From the NCBI GenBank assembly GCA_016710685.1, contig JADJVC010000006.1, positions 62,001-126,000 on the forward strand: a stretch of DNA of 64,000 bases, read 5' to 3'. Positions 44,595 through 52,538 of the stretch are shown here, piece after piece. Origin of the DNA: Flavobacteriales bacterium. GTDB lineage: Bacteria > Bacteroidota > Bacteroidia > Flavobacteriales_F > PHOS-HE28. The notes beneath the pieces were generated by a model, which was not told the DNA's origin, did no database searches, and was given only the letters and a program-made list of their open reading frames with translations. The stretch's first letter is position 1; each line of letters opens with the position of its first letter. A program made the position numbers and the translations under genes.

Positions 44595-44870
44595 TCGAGT
44601 AGGCGGCCCCGCCGCTGAATAGCGACGGGGTGCGCCTCTCACACCACTGTACGTACGGGCCTCGTATACAGCGGTTCGTTGAGGTGTGGAGCGACTTTCC
44701 GGTAGTGATCGAGCAGGGCTTCGTAGCCGCGTTTGGCCAAGCGGGACAGGGTGATCGTGGTGTTCAGGATGGGACTTCCTTCCCGCCGCAGGGTCTCCGC
44801 CTCTGGACCCTGTAGCACACCGCTCGAAATGAATTTACGAAGAACATATCCGAGCCTTGTATCCCAATGA
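44594..44870 (-). ncRNA. 3' remnant of a group IIC-type intron
   Basis: On the minus strand, a domain V-like hairpin (44675-44643) has lower stem ACCGCTGTA/TACAGTGGT, a 2-nt 3' bulge (CG) and upper stem TACG/CGTA. Its GTATAC...GTACGTAC core matches group IIC domain V as I remember it. Then come GTGTGAGAGG and a long domain VI-like hairpin (about 44635-44601), ending CTACTCGAT at 44594, with TAGCGG as 3' exon. Upstream the frame is open (GYEALLDHYRKVAPHLNEPL) but no reverse transcriptase remains. The left limit is approximate. Confidence 0.55.
44788..44813 (+). repeat. 26-nt GCAGGGTC palindromic element, copy A
   Basis: GCAGGGTCTCCGCCTCTGGA then CCCTGT. It contains CAGGGTC and GACCCTG as a perfect 7-bp stem, and is matched in inverted orientation at 44872-44897. 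Confidence 0.6.
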
Positions 44871-44871
44871 C

Positions 44872-44897
44872 GCAGGGTCCCGAGGCGGAGACCCCGC
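44872..44897 (-). repeat. 26-nt GCAGGGTC palindromic element, copy B (inverted)
   Basis: Its reverse complement GCGGGGTCTCCGCCTCGGGA plus CCCTGC matches copy A at 23 of 26 positions. The two copies face each other across 58 nt. Confidence 0.6.
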
Positions 44898-44984
44898 GCG
44901 AGGAAAAATGATACACACTGAAATTATCCCGGACGCCAGTGATCTACTGATCACCTATGGGATCCATGAAAGCTTCGTCCGGAC
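44898..44984. other. Hairpin-rich end of the accessory interval
   Basis: Nested perfect inverted repeats: CCGGACG (44929-44935) with CGTCCGG (44976-44982), and inside GTGATC-TACT-GATCAC (44939-44954). It borders the 3' end of the P-type ATPase gene. No gene was accepted here. Confidence 0.45.
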
Positions 44985-47501
44985 CTAATTCACCACCACC
45001 CGCGCGCTCCGCTTCACCCACTTATACACTTCGAACCAAGCCACCGAGCCAAAGCCGATCACGGCGGCAAGCGCCAATTGCCCGAGTGTTAGCGGCGCCA
45101 GATCGAACAAGCGGGCCACCGGTGGAACGTAAAGCGTGATGCCCAGCGCCAGTAGTGTGATCAGCACCACCACACGCAATACGATGTTCCGGTTCCGCGC
45201 CGCTGCGATGAAGGAGCGTGTGAAAGAACGATCCACGAAAGTGAGACCGATGTTGGCCATGATCAGCGTGCTGAAAACCAAGCTGCGGACGAGTTCTTCA
45301 CCGAACCCTTGTAGTACACCGATCCGGTAGCTGGCCAAGGTGCCAAGCGTGATCACCAAGCCTTGCAAAAGGCTGATGCGGATCTCCTTCCACGAGAGGA
45401 AGGTCTGGTCCAACGGCCGCGGCGGGCGCTGCATGCCGCCCTCTTCCAGCGGCTCGCTCTCGTAGGCGATGCTGCACGTGGGGCCCATGATCAGCTCGAG
45501 GAAGATCACGTGCATCGGTGTGAATATGCTGGGGAATTTCCAGCCTAAGAACAACGGCAGTGACACGGTGAGGATGATGGGGATGTGGATGGAGATAATG
45601 TACTGCACCGCCTTCTTCAGGTTGTCGTAGATCTTGCGGCCCATGGCTACGCCCTCCACCATGCCGGCGAGGTCGTCGTCGGTGAGCACCAGAGAGGCCG
45701 CCTCCTTGGCCAGTTCGCTGCCGCGCTTGCCCATGGCCACGCCGATGTGCGCGGCCTTCAGCGCCGGTCCGTCGTTCACGCCGTCGCCGGTCATGGCCAC
45801 TACGTGGCCGTCCGCTTTCAATGCTTCGATAATGCGCAGTTTCGCCTCCGGGAACATGCGCGTGAAAATGTCCGTGCGCCGCACCGCTTCGCTGAATGCC
45901 GGTTCTTCCAAACGCAGCAATTCCTCACCGTCCAAGGTGCGCCGGTCGCCGTGGAAGCCGATCTGTTTGGCGATGGCCGCGGTGGTGACGGCATTGTCCC
46001 CGGTGATGATCTTCACGTTGATCCCCGCATCTTCGAACTTGCTGAACACCTCGCGGATGTTGGGTTTCGGCGGATCTATGAAGGCGACCAAGCCCAAGTA
46101 TTCGATCGCGAAATCCTCTTGGCTTTCGGGATACGTTTCCGGCGGATCCTTCACGTAACCCACGCCGAGCACGCGCATGCCTTGTTGCGCGAAGGCTTCC
46201 ACTTGGGCCATGGCCGTTTGCTTTTCTTCCGCGGAAAGCACGGCTTGTCGCATGATCCGCTCCGGCGCGCCTTTGCAGGCAATGATGCGATGTCCCGCGT
46301 CGTTGGCGAAAACGTGCGTCATCATCGGTGGCTTGCCGCTGAGGGGATATTCGTGCACCATGCGCCGCTCGGGCCGTTCATCGTGCGCAGCGGTGCGGGC
46401 GTATGTCGCGTGCAGCGCCTTCTCCATGGGGTCGAAGGGCACGGGCTCGCTGGCCCACATGGCTATCTCCACCAGCGCAAAGGCTTCCGGCGATAGCTGT
46501 GCCGCATCGGCTTTCTCCACGTTGCCCGTGGCCTTTACGTGCAGCTCCGCCAAGGCCATGCGGTTCTCGGTTATGGTGCCGGTCTTGTCCGTGCAGATCA
46601 CCGTCGCTGCGCCCAAAGTTTCCACGGTGGTGGCCCGCTTCGCGATGATGCCTTGCCGCGCCAAACGCCATGCGCCCAATGCGAGGAAGGTGGTGAAGGC
46701 CACGGGGATCTCTTCCGGAAGGATGGACATGGCCAAGGTGAGGCCGGAAAGCAGGCTGCCGGAAAAGGAGCCGGTGCGAAAGAAATCAACCGCCCACACG
46801 AGTGCGAAGAAGACCACGCCAACGATAGCCATGTTGCGGACGAAGCGGCCGATCTGCTGCTGCAGCGGCGTTGGCGGCGGCTCGATCGAAGCCAGCGATC
46901 CGCTGATGCGTCCCAAGCGGCTGCCCATGCCCACGGCATCCACACGATAGAGCGCGAGGCCGGAGACCACCTGCGTGCCCTTGTGTACCACAGCGTTCTC
47001 CGGATCTTCGGCGCTGCGGGCCACGGCGAAAGCTTCGCCGGTAAGGATGGATTCGTTCACGCTGAAATCGTTGCTCTGCACAATGGTGCCGTCGGCTGCG
47101 AGCAGGCTGCCCTCCTCGGCCACGGCATGGTCGCCCACGACAACGTCCTCCACGGGGATCTTCACCACTTGTCCGTTGCGCACCACGTTGGCCTGCGGCA
47201 TGCTCAATTCTTTCAGCGTGCTTAATGCGGTCCGGCTGCGCGAATCCTGGTAGAGCGAAATGGCCGTCAACAGCAGGATGGCGCCCACCATGAAAAGGCC
47301 TTCGTTCCACTGCCCAAGAATGAAATAGATCAAGCTGGCCGCCAGCAGCAGCAGCACCATCGGCTCGGTGAGTGCGGCTTTCAGTGCGGGCCAAAAGAAG
47401 CCCTTGTCATCCGCCTCCAATACGTTCCGGCCATGTTGCGCACGCGATGCGGTTACCAGCTCATCGGTAAGGCCGTCAATGTTGAAAGGGTTTCCTTGCA
47501 T
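44985..47501 (-). CDS. Cation-transporting P-type ATPase (P2, calcium-ATPase-like)
   Basis: 838 residues from the ATG at 47501; the 22 codons before it are not conserved-looking. All P-type marks are present: the cation N-domain start, membrane helices, the phosphorylation site ICDKTGTITENRM-type (CTDKTGTITENRM), KGAPERI, TGDGVNDGPALKAAHIG-type hinge and a C-terminal helical domain. The M4 motif PEEIPVAF is like the PEGLP motif of P2 pumps such as SERCA/PMCA, so Ca2+ or Mn2+ is a likely ion, though not proven. It is the neighbour of the accessory insert, with convergent orientation to the rest of it. Confidence 0.88.
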   Translation of the reverse strand: MQGNPFNIDGLTDELVTASRAQHGRNVLEADDKGFFWPALKAALTEPMVLLLLAASLIYFILGQWNEGLFMVGAILLLTAISLYQDSRSRTALSTLKELSMPQANVVRNGQVVKIPVEDVVVGDHAVAEEGSLLAADGTIVQSNDFSVNESILTGEAFAVARSAEDPENAVVHKGTQVVSGLALYRVDAVGMGSRLGRISGSLASIEPPPTPLQQQIGRFVRNMAIVGVVFFALVWAVDFFRTGSFSGSLLSGLTLAMSILPEEIPVAFTTFLALGAWRLARQGIIAKRATTVETLGAATVICTDKTGTITENRMALAELHVKATGNVEKADAAQLSPEAFALVEIAMWASEPVPFDPMEKALHATYARTAAHDERPERRMVHEYPLSGKPPMMTHVFANDAGHRIIACKGAPERIMRQAVLSAEEKQTAMAQVEAFAQQGMRVLGVGYVKDPPETYPESQEDFAIEYLGLVAFIDPPKPNIREVFSKFEDAGINVKIITGDNAVTTAAIAKQIGFHGDRRTLDGEELLRLEEPAFSEAVRRTDIFTRMFPEAKLRIIEALKADGHVVAMTGDGVNDGPALKAAHIGVAMGKRGSELAKEAASLVLTDDDLAGMVEGVAMGRKIYDNLKKAVQYIISIHIPIILTVSLPLFLGWKFPSIFTPMHVIFLELIMGPTCSIAYESEPLEEGGMQRPPRPLDQTFLSWKEIRISLLQGLVITLGTLASYRIGVLQGFGEELVRSLVFSTLIMANIGLTFVDRSFTRSFIAAARNRNIVLRVVVLITLLALGITLYVPPVARLFDLAPLTLGQLALAAVIGFGSVAWFEVYKWVKRSARVVVN

Positions 47502-47596
47502 GGTGCGCAGGCCAAAGATGAGGATACCGCACGATGGGAAAATTGACACAGGTCCGTTCGGTGACATAGCTCACAGCGCTTGCGGAATACCCCATC

Positions 47597-47604
47597 TAAT
47601 TTTG
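47597..47604 (+). promoter_or_regulatory. -7 promoter box of the rhodanese-thioredoxin gene
   Basis: TAATTTTG, exact match to TAnnTTTG, 54 nt before the ATG at 47659. Confidence 0.4.
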
Positions 47605-47658
47605 TCCAAGCATTGGTGGATACAAGTCCATCGAACGCACGATTCGACCGAACAAGCC

Positions 47659-48369
47659 ATGTCCACATCCCACGCCTTTCTCCTCGCTCCGCTCTTATTC
47701 CTTTTCAGTTGCACCAACGGCCAAACGCCGGGTGCGGGTGCCACGTTACCCGCCAAGGAATTCCAACAGAAAATGGCGGAGCTGCCCTCGGCACCGCTGT
47801 TAGACGTGCGCACGCCCGAGGAATTTTTAAAAGGACATTTGGCCCATGCGCTGAATTGGAATTGGACGGACGGCCAGTTCAAGCAAATGGTCGGTGAGTT
47901 GGACCCGTCGAAACCGGTCTTCGTGTACTGCCTCAGCGGCGGTCGCAGCGGCGCGGCCGTTGGCATGCTTCAGTCGAAGGGCTTCACGCAAGTGTATGAG
48001 CTGCAAGGCGGGATCATGAAGTGGAACGCCGCGAACCTGCCGGTGGAAATCGCGGAAGGCGCGAAAGCACCAGGTGGCATGAGCAAGGCCGATTTCGAGG
48101 CACTGTACGACAAGGACAAAGTGGTGCTGGTGGATTTCTACGCGGACTGGTGCGCACCTTGCAAACGCATGAAGCCGTACTTGGACGAGATCAGCAAAGA
48201 CATGGCCGACAAGGTGACCGTGGTGCGCGTGGATGCCGATGCGAACCCCGCGCTCTGCAAGGAGTTGGGCGTGGATGCCCTGCCCGTACTGCATGTGTAC
48301 AAGGGCAAACGGTTGACTTGGCAGAACACGGGCTACATCGGCAAGGACGCGGTGGTGCAGCAGTTGTGA
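47659..48369 (+). CDS. Rhodanese-thioredoxin fusion lipoprotein
   Basis: 236 residues from the ATG at 47659. Lipoprotein signal with lipobox around LLFLFSC, so it should be anchored in the envelope. A rhodanese domain (about 33-130) has active-site YCLSGGRS with the catalytic Cys, and DVRTPEEF. A thioredoxin domain (about 140-236) has WCAPC. The fusion suggests periplasmic sulfur transfer or persulfide reduction by the attached thioredoxin. It has its own promoter-like box, and diverges from the P-type ATPase gene. Confidence 0.88.
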   Translation: MSTSHAFLLAPLLFLFSCTNGQTPGAGATLPAKEFQQKMAELPSAPLLDVRTPEEFLKGHLAHALNWNWTDGQFKQMVGELDPSKPVFVYCLSGGRSGAAVGMLQSKGFTQVYELQGGIMKWNAANLPVEIAEGAKAPGGMSKADFEALYDKDKVVLVDFYADWCAPCKRMKPYLDEISKDMADKVTVVRVDADANPALCKELGVDALPVLHVYKGKRLTWQNTGYIGKDAVVQQL

Positions 48370-48474
48370 CGCGACGCGGGTGCTGGTGGTGCGGCATTGA
48401 CAATGCATCGCCCGAAGGGGTTCCAAGGCGCGAACAACTACGTGGTGTAAAGATCATCCGCACATCACAGTCCC

Positions 48475-48519
48475 CGTTACATTGCGCACCCGGGAATTAC
48501 AGCCCAGGCGGATGTAACG
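48475..48519. repeat. Inverted repeat upstream of the acyltransferase gene
   Basis: CGTTACAT (48475-48482) and ATGTAACG (48512-48519), perfect 8-bp arms 29 nt apart, ending 13 nt before the ATG at 48533. A candidate operator; no terminator features. Confidence 0.45.
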
Positions 48520-48532
48520 TTCCCCGGTTCAC

Positions 48533-49612
48533 ATGGGCCTCACCACCGATACCCACCGCGTTTTCGGACTCGATCTTGTGCGGGCCGTGGCGATCATTCT
48601 TGTAGTCCTCGGTCATGGGGGCTTCCTGCTGAACGGTTCCGCTCTCGACGGATTTCCCTATTTCCGGATGATCGACGGAGTGGACATGTTCTTCGTGCTA
48701 AGCGGCTTTCTCATCGGCGGGATCCTGGTGAAACAAGCTGAAGGGACCGTGCAGTTCAAAGGGAGGCAATTGCTCCGGTTCTGGAAACGAAGATGGTTCC
48801 GCACATTACCGAACTATTATCTCGTATTGGTCTTGAACGTGTTTGTGGTGATGACGGGCATCATCCATGAGGACCAGTCCCGGATCAGTTGGAAGTTTGC
48901 GGTCTTCCTCCAAAATTTCAGCACGCCCATGCATGGCTTCTTCTGGGAATCCTGGAGCTTACCGGTGGAAGAGTGGTTCTATATTTTCACGCCGTTATTG
49001 TTGTTGTTTCTATTGAAAGGGCTTACGCCGAAACGCGCCCTGCTGTTCTCCGCCTTGAGCTTGTTGGTGCTTCCCGTGTTATACCGCATCTCCATCTTCG
49101 ACCCCAAGATCGATGAATTCTGGTGGGACGTCACCTTTCGAAAGACCGTGCTTTGCCGGCTGGATAGTATCGGCTTTGGCGTGTTGGCCGCGTGGATGGC
49201 ATTCTACGTACCGCATTGGTGGAGCAAAGCGCGGATTCCCGCATTCCTGTTAGGCGCGCTGTTAATCCTGTTCCTTGTTAACCATCAGGAGCCAGTGGGT
49301 ACGGTATACCGCCAGGTGGTCATGTTTTCATTGGTGCCGTTTTCAGTAATGTTGCTTCTGCCGGCCATGGAGGGCCTGAAACTTGGACATGGACTCGCGG
49401 CGGTGGCAGTGCAGCACATCAGCAAGATCTCCTACTCGATGTACTTGATCAACTTGGCGCTTGTCGCGGAGGTGATCCGGGACAATTTTCCGCCGCAAAA
49501 CGGCCCGGACGGCATCCTGAAGTATGGAATTTTCTGGGTTGTCGTCTTAGCGGGATCTTCGCTGCTCTACCGGTATTTCGAAAAACCGGTAATGGACTTG
49601 CGTGACCGCTGA
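48533..49612 (+). CDS. Membrane-bound O-acyltransferase (acyltransferase-3 family)
   Basis: 359 residues with about ten membrane helices. The family motif is at the front: FGLDLVRAVAIILVVLGHGG with the catalytic His, then DGVDMFFVLSGFLIGGIL. WSLPVEEWFY is also typical. Members transfer acyl groups to sugars of envelope polysaccharides or lipids (OafA/OatA-like); the acceptor is unknown, and no SGNH domain is attached. It is convergent with the GH3-like gene, which stops 18 nt away. Confidence 0.9.
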   Translation: MGLTTDTHRVFGLDLVRAVAIILVVLGHGGFLLNGSALDGFPYFRMIDGVDMFFVLSGFLIGGILVKQAEGTVQFKGRQLLRFWKRRWFRTLPNYYLVLVLNVFVVMTGIIHEDQSRISWKFAVFLQNFSTPMHGFFWESWSLPVEEWFYIFTPLLLLFLLKGLTPKRALLFSALSLLVLPVLYRISIFDPKIDEFWWDVTFRKTVLCRLDSIGFGVLAAWMAFYVPHWWSKARIPAFLLGALLILFLVNHQEPVGTVYRQVVMFSLVPFSVMLLLPAMEGLKLGHGLAAVAVQHISKISYSMYLINLALVAEVIRDNFPPQNGPDGILKYGIFWVVVLAGSSLLYRYFEKPVMDLRDR

Positions 49613-49630
49613 TCCGGATTGGATTACGGC

Positions 49631-51121
49631 TTAAGCCGCGCCCAAACCCTCCACGTACTTCCGGTCGTTCGCCAAGCGCGGCACCTTGCTCTGTGCATCG
49701 TTCATACCGCGTGCTTTCATCCACGTCGCGAAGCCTCCGCGCGGTACCGGTATGATCACCAAGGTCCGCAACACATTGCCGGTGATGAGGTCCTTGTAGT
49801 ATGGATTGCGACGCTGTAATGCTGCATCGATGGCCAGCGAAAAAGCCGCCATGTCCTTCAGTTGCGCGGCGAATTCAATGTGCCATTCGTGGAACGGCAG
49901 TCCTTCCTTCGGTGAAAGCTGTGGCGCAACAGTGAACTCCGCCACTTCGCACGGATGCGCGGCCACCGCATCTTTCAGCGCGCCTTCCACTTCCTCTGCG
50001 ATCACATGTTCGCCGAAGGCACTGGTGAAATGTTTGGTCCGACCGGTTACTACGATGCGTGGCGGTTTCAACGAAACGAATTTCACCGTGTCGCCTATTT
50101 CGTAGCCCCAGAGGCCGGCATTGGTGTGCAGCACGAGGGCGTAATTCACGCCTAATTCCACCTCGCCGATGGAGAGACGCGGGGCATCGAGCTTGCCGAG
50201 CTCACTGGTGGGGATGAACTCGAAATAGATGCCGTTGTCCAACACCAACAACAAACCTTCGCCGGGGCCTTGGTCCTGGTAGGCTATGAAGCCTTCGCTG
50301 GCGGGAAAAAGTTCTACACTGTCCACTTTGCCTCCGATCAATGCTTCCATGCGGCTGCGGTACGGTTCGTAGTTCACGCCACCGTAAACGAAGAGCGAAA
50401 AATTCGGGAATACTTCTTTCACCGTGGCCTTGCCGGTGCGGGCGAGCAGGCGTTCGAAATACATCTGCACCCACGCCGGAATTCCGCTGATAAGGCGCAG
50501 GTCTTGCGTCATGGTTTCGCCTACGATCGCTTCCACTTTCGTTTCCCAATCGGGAATGCTGTTGGTGGCAAAACTCGGCATGCGGTTCTTCAGCAAATAC
50601 GAAGGCACATGGTTGGCCACGATGCCGCTGAGCCTGCCGCTGGGCACCTTGGCTTTGTGGTCCAGCACGGGGCTGCCTTGCAGAAAGATCATTTTGCCGT
50701 CCACGAATTCCGTGTTGCCGCTGCGGGCGATGTAGGCGAACAGCGCATTGCGCGCACTGTCGATGTGGTTGGGTAAACTTTCCTTCGTGATGGGGATGTA
50801 TTTGGCCCCGCTGGTGGTGCCGCTGGTCTTGCACAGGTAGAGCGGAACGCCGGGCCACAGCACGTCGCGTTCGCCTTTCACAACGCGTTCGATCCACGGA
50901 CGCAGCGCTTCGTAATCGCGGAGCGGAACGGCTTGCACCAAGGATGCGTGATCCTTCACTTCTTCAAGCCCATGTTCCTTTCCGAAGGCGGTGTTTTTTC
51001 CTTCGGCAATTAATTTTCGCAACACCTCCTGTTGTGTGGTCACGGGGTCCATGGCTCCACGCATCACGCGCGCAACGGAACGCCGCGCGAGGAGTTTTGC
51101 GGCAAAACCCTTCAACGACAT
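49631..51121 (-). CDS. GH3-family acyl-adenylating protein
   Basis: 496 residues from the ATG at 51121, which overlaps the stop of the upstream M23 peptidase by one base (TGATG). GH3 features: the ATP-loop TSGTTSGAKYIPIT, YGGVNYEP, and the second ATP site ELFPASEGFIAYQD. Plant GH3 proteins join amino acids to acyl acids via acyl-AMP; bacterial members of this adenylate-forming family are common in Bacteroidota and their substrates are unknown. Coupled to the M23 gene, so the two may be co-expressed. Confidence 0.87.
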   Translation of the reverse strand: MSLKGFAAKLLARRSVARVMRGAMDPVTTQQEVLRKLIAEGKNTAFGKEHGLEEVKDHASLVQAVPLRDYEALRPWIERVVKGERDVLWPGVPLYLCKTSGTTSGAKYIPITKESLPNHIDSARNALFAYIARSGNTEFVDGKMIFLQGSPVLDHKAKVPSGRLSGIVANHVPSYLLKNRMPSFATNSIPDWETKVEAIVGETMTQDLRLISGIPAWVQMYFERLLARTGKATVKEVFPNFSLFVYGGVNYEPYRSRMEALIGGKVDSVELFPASEGFIAYQDQGPGEGLLLVLDNGIYFEFIPTSELGKLDAPRLSIGEVELGVNYALVLHTNAGLWGYEIGDTVKFVSLKPPRIVVTGRTKHFTSAFGEHVIAEEVEGALKDAVAAHPCEVAEFTVAPQLSPKEGLPFHEWHIEFAAQLKDMAAFSLAIDAALQRRNPYYKDLITGNVLRTLVIIPVPRGGFATWMKARGMNDAQSKVPRLANDRKYVEGLGAA

Positions 51122-52026
51122 CACTTGAAAGCGATATAGGTCTGCGGGTCCACCGCCTTGCCCCCGGACCACAACTCGAAATGCAGATGTGGGCCAGTGG
51201 TGTATTCGCCACTATTGCCAACGATCGCGATAGCTTCGCCGGCCTTCACTTGGCTGCCGACTTTCTTCAGCAGCACGGCGTTGTGCTTGTAGACGCTCAC
51301 CAGGTCGAGGGAATGCTGGATCTGGATCACATAACCCGCGTCGCTGGTCCAGCTGGCGAGGATTACCGTGCCGTCAAGGCAGGCCTTCACCGCTTCATCG
51401 GCCTTGGTCACGATGTCGATGCCATAGTGCCCTTCGGCGGAGTTGAAGGTGCTGGTCACGATGCCGCGCATCGGCGGGAAGAACAACAAACCCGGAAGGC
51501 CCAAGTGGTCCAACACGCCATTGCCCCGCTCAGCATGCACGCTGAAGGCCTCCTCTTCGCGCACCTTGGCACGCAGCAGGCTATCTGCAATGGAGGGCTT
51601 CAGATCGGCCGCAGTGGGCGGGTGCGACAGCGGAACCGCCAACGTAGCACTGTCTGCGGGCAGGTTTCCGCTCAACACGTTGCGCAAGTTATTGATGTAT
51701 GCATCCCGCACTTTCAACGCTTGGTCCAATGAGTCGGCGGTGGTCATTGCTCGGTAGGCGTTCAGCTTCACCTTTTGATTGGAGTAACCCGGAATGTATT
51801 CCTTCAACGGCGTGAATATGATAAGTCCCAGCACGAACAGGCCGTGCAGCGTGAACAGCAACAAGGCCAGAAGGATCACATTGAAGCGCGAAAGGCGGAA
51901 ACTGAACCGTTCTTCATAGGTGGATTCGTTGATCAGCACCGCGCGGTACTTGTTCCGCAGCTTGCGCAACAATTGCTGGCGCTTGGCCTGGCGCTTCTTG
52001 GAATCCGGTGAGGTTGATCGGGCCAT
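51121..52026 (-). CDS. M23 zinc metallopeptidase, membrane anchored
   Basis: 301 residues from the ATG at 52026. Basic N-terminal tail, one membrane helix (FNVILLALLLFTLHGLFVLGLIIF, in part), a coiled linker and a C-terminal LytM domain with zinc ligands in GHYGIDIV (His, Asp) and GPHLHFEL (HxH). The catalytic site looks complete, so it may cut peptidoglycan cross-links in the periplasm. Homologues with this layout lie next to the GH3 gene in other Bacteroidota. TGATG junction with the GH3 gene. Confidence 0.9.
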   Translation of the reverse strand: MARSTSPDSKKRQAKRQQLLRKLRNKYRAVLINESTYEERFSFRLSRFNVILLALLLFTLHGLFVLGLIIFTPLKEYIPGYSNQKVKLNAYRAMTTADSLDQALKVRDAYINNLRNVLSGNLPADSATLAVPLSHPPTAADLKPSIADSLLRAKVREEEAFSVHAERGNGVLDHLGLPGLLFFPPMRGIVTSTFNSAEGHYGIDIVTKADEAVKACLDGTVILASWTSDAGYVIQIQHSLDLVSVYKHNAVLLKKVGSQVKAGEAIAIVGNSGEYTTGPHLHFELWSGGKAVDPQTYIAFK

Positions 52027-52118
52027 GGGGGTCCGCAAAGGTGGGCCAAGATGCCCAAATGATGCGGCGGCAGCATGCAAGGGGAGTCCGTCCCATTCCG
52101 CTCCTTTTACAAATACCT

Positions 52119-52126
52119 TATCTTTG
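52119..52126 (+). promoter_or_regulatory. -7 promoter box of the small GNAT gene
   Basis: TATCTTTG, exact match to TAnnTTTG, 58 nt before the ATG at 52185. Confidence 0.5.
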
Positions 52127-52184
52127 CGGGCCTTTTTCCAGGCGGACCCCGGCGCCCGCTTAACGGATAAAGGCTTTTTTGAAC

Positions 52185-52487
52185 ATGACCGACCTGAAAT
52201 CCCTGCCGTTGATCAACGACAAAAGTTCCCGCCAGTTTGAATTGGAAGTGGATGGCCGAATGGCCAAAGTGGAATACGAATTGAATGGCACTAAAATGTT
52301 CCTTACCCACTCCAACGTGCCTAAGGCGCTCGCCGGCACCGGCGTGGGCGCGGCCTTGGTGGAAAAGGTCTTCGCCTACATCGAGGAGAACAACCTGAAA
52401 CTGGTGCCGATGTGCTCCTTCGTCACCGCCCACTTGCGCAAGCATCCCGAGTGGAAGCGCATCGTGGAAAAGGGCGTTGAGGTTTAA
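52185..52487 (+). CDS. Small GNAT-like (YidJ/GTP-free) N-acetyltransferase
   Basis: 100 residues. The shortened GNAT fold of the YjdJ/Gtt1-like group: FELEVDGRMAKVEYEL, then GTGVGAALVEKVFAYIEENN with the CoA-binding loop, and the ending LRKHPEWKRI typical of this group. The substrate is unknown. Promoter box TATCTTTG upstream; 51 nt before gltX, which may be read from the same transcript. Confidence 0.82.
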   Translation: MTDLKSLPLINDKSSRQFELEVDGRMAKVEYELNGTKMFLTHSNVPKALAGTGVGAALVEKVFAYIEENNLKLVPMCSFVTAHLRKHPEWKRIVEKGVEV

Positions 52488-52538
52488 GGAACCTACGCTC
52501 CGGGTCCGTATGGCCGGGGCCGGTCAACGCCCTTTCAA

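Noticed and set aside
44908..44988. 26-codon open frame MIHTEIIPDASDLLITYGIH..., with a GAGGA before its ATG
   Set aside because: Too short, lies in a hairpin-rich stretch and overlaps the stop of the P-type ATPase; no independent support.
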